Shown: piece after piece, positions 12,857 to 15,341 of the stretch
Numbering within the stretch: the stretch's first letter is position 1
Layout of the letters: each line of letters begins with the position of its first letter
Source: PVC group bacterium
Lineage (GTDB): Bacteria; Verrucomicrobiota; Kiritimatiellia; SS1-B-03-39; UBA6053
DNA length: 15,341 nucleotides
Direction of reading: 5' to 3'
Assembly: GCA_003565815.1 (NCBI GenBank)
Contig: PXAS01000427.1
Span: forward strand, 1-15,341
Made by a program: the position numbers and the translations under genes
Notes under the pieces: model-generated
Seen by the model: the letters and a program-made list of their open reading frames with translations, nothing else
Database searches by the model: none
Told to the model about the DNA's origin: nothing

Positions 12857-15232
12857 ATGCGCATCATCATTTGCTTTTTCATTCTCAAATTTCTCTTCGC
12901 CCCGCATGTGGGGGCGGAATCGATCACGGTTGCGGTGGTTTTCGACGGGCCCGGTTGGTATTTTGACCATTTGAGCGAACTAGTGGAGGAGGAAGCCCAA
13001 GCGCTTTCCAGTCGTCCGGTTCGTTTTGTCTTTGAAGACCGTTTCAACGCGCAATGGGATGCGGAGCGTTTTGAAGATGTGCTGGAGGCGGCGCTTTCCG
13101 ATCCGGAGGTGGATGTGGTGTTCGCGGCGGGGGTGATGGTGGCGCAAATCGCGGCGGATGCGGCCCGGAATTTGCCCAAACCGGTTTTGGCGGGGTATTT
13201 GCAGGATCCGTCCATGATCGACATTCCCCTGACCGAATCGGGGGCGTCGGCGAAACCCAATTTCGCCTTTGTGGTGAGCCATGAACGCATTCGCCGGGAT
13301 TTGGCGGAGCTGCATCAATTGTTCCGTCCGCAGCGGGTGGATGTCTTGATGGATGAGGCGTTGGTTTCGGGGATGCGGGAACTCGAGGAACACCGCAAGG
13401 AACTTGGCGGTGCCATTGGGGCGGAGTTGAATCTCATTGCGGTGCGGGGTGATCCCGGGGAGGCGCTGGATAAGGTCCCGGGGGACGCCTCCGTGGTGTA
13501 TGTGACCCCGATGTTGCGCATGGATGACGCCGCCCGCGGGGTTCTGTACGAGGGGCTGAACCGACGGGAAATCAGGACCTTTGCCCTGTTGGGTCTAATG
13601 GATGTGCGCGTGGGCGCGCTGGCGGGACTGACCTCGGTGGATCAACCCCGCCTGGCCCGCCGCATGGCCCTGAATTTGCTGGCCATGGGCGAAGGACGCA
13701 GTCCGTCGGAGTTGCCGGTGGATCTGGCCGTTACCGAACAACTTTTCCTTAACGAACGCGTGATGCGCATGGTGGGCTATCGTCCTTCGGTGGGGGTGTT
13801 GTTGCGGGCGAGGTTCGTCGAAACCGGTGAGGAAGAGGATGCCGGAATTCCGCTCTCGCTGTCGGAAGCGATATCCCGTGCGCGGGAAAACCACATCCGC
13901 CTGGAGAAGGCGGATGCGGCAGTGGAGGGGGCCGAAGCGGAACGCCGCCTGGCCCGCGGCGCCCTGGGGCCTCAATTGGGGTTGGAGGGCTCCTATCGTC
14001 AGATTGATCAGGACCGGGCCGCGGCGTCTTTGGGTCTCCAGCCCCGCAGCCGACTTGCGGGCGGGGCGGTTCTCCGCCAATGGATTTACAATGACGGCGT
14101 GTTGAGTCGGGCCCGGGCCTCAGGAAGGATGGATCGGCGTCGCGCGTTCGAAGTGGACGAGGCGCGTTTGGACGTGACCGCCCACGTTTCGGAACGGTTT
14201 TTCGACGCCCTCAGTGCGCGGGCGTTGTTGCGGGTGGAGAGGGATCAGTTGAACCGGATCCGGGATTTGCTGGCCCTGGCCCGCCTGCGCGTGGAGGTCG
14301 GTCAAACGCCCCCGGAGGACGCCATGCGCTGGGAGGCGGAGGAGGCGGCGCGGATGGCATCGCTGTTGGTTGCGGAAGCGCGAAGCCGCGCCGCCATCGC
14401 CGCACTTAATCAGGCCATGGGCATGCCCGTGGATTCGGATTGGCGTTTGCAGGCGGTGGAATTGGCGGATACGGAAACGTATTTTCTGGATGAACGCCTG
14501 GGCTTCGCCACGGGGAGCATGCAGGTGATTCGGGCGTTGACCGGTTTCTGGTCGGAGTTTGCCTTGGGAAACGCGCCGGCATTGGCGGCGCTGGACGAGG
14601 CGATTGAAGCCGGGGAGCTGCTGGCCGCCTCCAAAGGGCGCTCCCGTTTCGTTCCCGAAATCGGACTTCAGGCGCGGGTGGAACACGTGGCGGACCGCAG
14701 GACCGCGGGTCCGGATTTGGGGGCGGGATTGGCAGACGCGGGTTTGCCGATTCCCTTGGAAGATCCGCCGGAAAACGAGTGGTCGGTCGCGGTGGTGGCG
14801 GAAATTCCGTTATTTGACAGCGGGACCCGCCGTGCGGACCGGGATCGGACCCGGGCGGAGGTTCGGGAATTGCGGGCCGTGCGCGAAGAGGCGCGTCAGC
14901 ACATCGAATTGGGCGTGTCGGACCGGTATGCCACCCTCATGGCTTCGCAACCGGGTATTCGGCTGAGCCGGATACGTGCGGAAAAAGCCCGGGAGTCCCT
15001 CGATTTGGTACAAGAGCGCTATCAAAGTGGAGCCGCCGATATCGTGGAAGTATTGGATGCGCAGGGACGGGCCTTCGCTGCGGAACAGGCCGCCGTGATC
15101 GCGGTGAACCAGTATTTGAAAGATTTGACCCGGTTCCAGCGAGCCATTTCCTGGTTTGCCTGGTTGGCTTCCGATGAAGCCAAAGAGGGTTTGGTGCAAC
15201 AGTTGAAATCCTATTTGGAGACCCGTCCATGA
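12857..15232 (+). CDS. TolC-family outer membrane protein fused to an N-terminal ABC substrate-binding-like domain
   Basis: This 791-residue protein is far longer than ordinary TolC (about 450). A signal peptide (MRIIICFFILKFLFAPHVGA) leads to residues about 22-315, which look like the ABC_sub_bind type of periplasmic binding protein: VAVVFDGPGWYF, VDVVFAAGVMVAQIAADAA, KPVLAGYLQDPSMIDIP, RVDVLMDEAL, and SVVYVTPMLRM. From about 331 the two TolC repeats start: PLSLSEAISRARENHIRLEKADAAV with long coiled-coil helices and FFDALSARALLRVERDQLNRI, then the second repeat at about 571-780 (LLAASKGRSRFVPEIGLQARV, FDSGTRRADRDRTRAEV, QERYQSGAADIVEVLDAQ). TolC trimers form the outer-membrane duct of tripartite efflux and type I secretion. 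The extra domain would sit in the periplasm. GGAG at 12848-12851 is a good Shine-Dalgarno for ATG 12857. The stop overlaps the next start (ATGA). Confidence 0.92.
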   Translation: MRIIICFFILKFLFAPHVGAESITVAVVFDGPGWYFDHLSELVEEEAQALSSRPVRFVFEDRFNAQWDAERFEDVLEAALSDPEVDVVFAAGVMVAQIAADAARNLPKPVLAGYLQDPSMIDIPLTESGASAKPNFAFVVSHERIRRDLAELHQLFRPQRVDVLMDEALVSGMRELEEHRKELGGAIGAELNLIAVRGDPGEALDKVPGDASVVYVTPMLRMDDAARGVLYEGLNRREIRTFALLGLMDVRVGALAGLTSVDQPRLARRMALNLLAMGEGRSPSELPVDLAVTEQLFLNERVMRMVGYRPSVGVLLRARFVETGEEEDAGIPLSLSEAISRARENHIRLEKADAAVEGAEAERRLARGALGPQLGLEGSYRQIDQDRAAASLGLQPRSRLAGGAVLRQWIYNDGVLSRARASGRMDRRRAFEVDEARLDVTAHVSERFFDALSARALLRVERDQLNRIRDLLALARLRVEVGQTPPEDAMRWEAEEAARMASLLVAEARSRAAIAALNQAMGMPVDSDWRLQAVELADTETYFLDERLGFATGSMQVIRALTGFWSEFALGNAPALAALDEAIEAGELLAASKGRSRFVPEIGLQARVEHVADRRTAGPDLGAGLADAGLPIPLEDPPENEWSVAVVAEIPLFDSGTRRADRDRTRAEVRELRAVREEARQHIELGVSDRYATLMASQPGIRLSRIRAEKARESLDLVQERYQSGAADIVEVLDAQGRAFAAEQAAVIAVNQYLKDLTRFQRAISWFAWLASDEAKEGLVQQLKSYLETRP

Positions 15233-15341
15233 AACAGTTTTTTTCTCGACTTTCGATCCTGAAGGGGGCCGCCCTTTCGTTTTCATTGATTCTGTTGCTG
15301 CTCGCGGGCGCGGGGTGCGGACGGAAAACGGATGCAGCGGA
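15229..15341 (+). CDS. Lipoprotein, 3' truncated by the window; probable periplasmic adaptor (membrane fusion protein) of the efflux system
   Basis: Only the first 37 codons are present. ATG 15229 overlaps the stop of the TolC-type gene by 4 bases, so the two are coupled. The sequence is a lipoprotein-type signal: basic start (KQFFSRLSILK), a hydrophobic stretch (LSFSLILLLLAG), and a Cys at residue 30 in GAGC followed by GRKTDAA. The lipobox is not ideal (Gly at -3). RND-type membrane fusion proteins often begin this way and follow or precede TolC genes, so an adaptor is the best guess; the domain itself is outside the window. Confidence 0.7.
   Translation, partial: MKQFFSRLSILKGAALSFSLILLLLAGAGCGRKTDAA

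Noticed and set aside
13595..14686. Minus-strand frames of 161 and 188 codons within the TolC-type gene
   Set aside because: They lie inside a clear coding region with continuous TolC features and have His/Arg-rich shadow composition.
1..15341. tRNA, rRNA, CRISPR array, insertion sequence or prophage genes
   Set aside because: Looked for on both strands; no cloverleaf, spaced direct repeats, transposase or integrase motif was found.

Overview
The window is GC-rich DNA of a Gram-negative-type bacterium: it carries lipoproteins, an outer-membrane TolC-type channel and a secreted multidomain protein. The mix of choice-of-anchor-D, LamG and InlB-like repeat domains, a class I-type HMG-CoA reductase and a BtaA-like enzyme suggests a PVC-group organism (Verrucomicrobiota or a relative). 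That placement is inferred from gene content only. No rRNA, tRNA, CRISPR array or intact mobile element was recognised.

Layout. (1) 1-4375, + strand: a very large secreted-type protein, cut off at its 5' end by the window edge. It is split into two reading frames at a run of seven C (2923-2929). Thirteen bases later comes a small DUF3592 membrane protein (4389-4862). (2) 4863-5161 is a convergent gap with no assignable gene. (3) 9820 down to 5162, - strand: a CNHC redoxin, then, after a 111-bp gap, a tightly packed cluster of HMG-CoA reductase, a DUF3419/BtaA-type aminocarboxypropyl transferase, a phytol/dolichol-kinase-like CTP-dependent kinase and a small two-helix membrane protein. The last gene may be frame-broken at a homopolymer. 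(4) 10908-9922, - strand: a lipoprotein with an FN3-like and a DUF1566 domain. (5) 11132-12142, + strand: the tRNA t6A enzyme TsaC/Sua5. (6) 12278-12637, + strand: a short single-stranded DNA-binding protein without the acidic tail, preceded by a possible 18-codon leader ORF that contains a 21-bp inverted repeat. (7) 12638-12856: an intergenic stretch with two long hairpins, a G-quadruplex-type motif and an AT-rich promoter with a palindrome. (8) 12857-15341, + strand: a TolC-family outer membrane protein with an N-terminal ABC substrate-binding-like domain, overlapping by 4 bases a lipoprotein (cut by the window end) that is probably the periplasmic adaptor of an efflux system.

How the genes may work together. 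The - strand cluster joins mevalonate production (isoprenoid precursor), transfer of a homoserine-type head group from S-adenosylmethionine to a lipid, and phosphorylation of a lipid or isoprenoid alcohol. It reads as a membrane-lipid module, but no methyltransferase (BtaB) is seen to finish a betaine lipid. The right-hand pair looks like the start of a tripartite export operon whose outer-membrane part has its own solute-binding domain. These two are the most interesting systems here. The two single-base homopolymer breaks could be sequence errors or genuine frameshifts; the sequence alone cannot decide.
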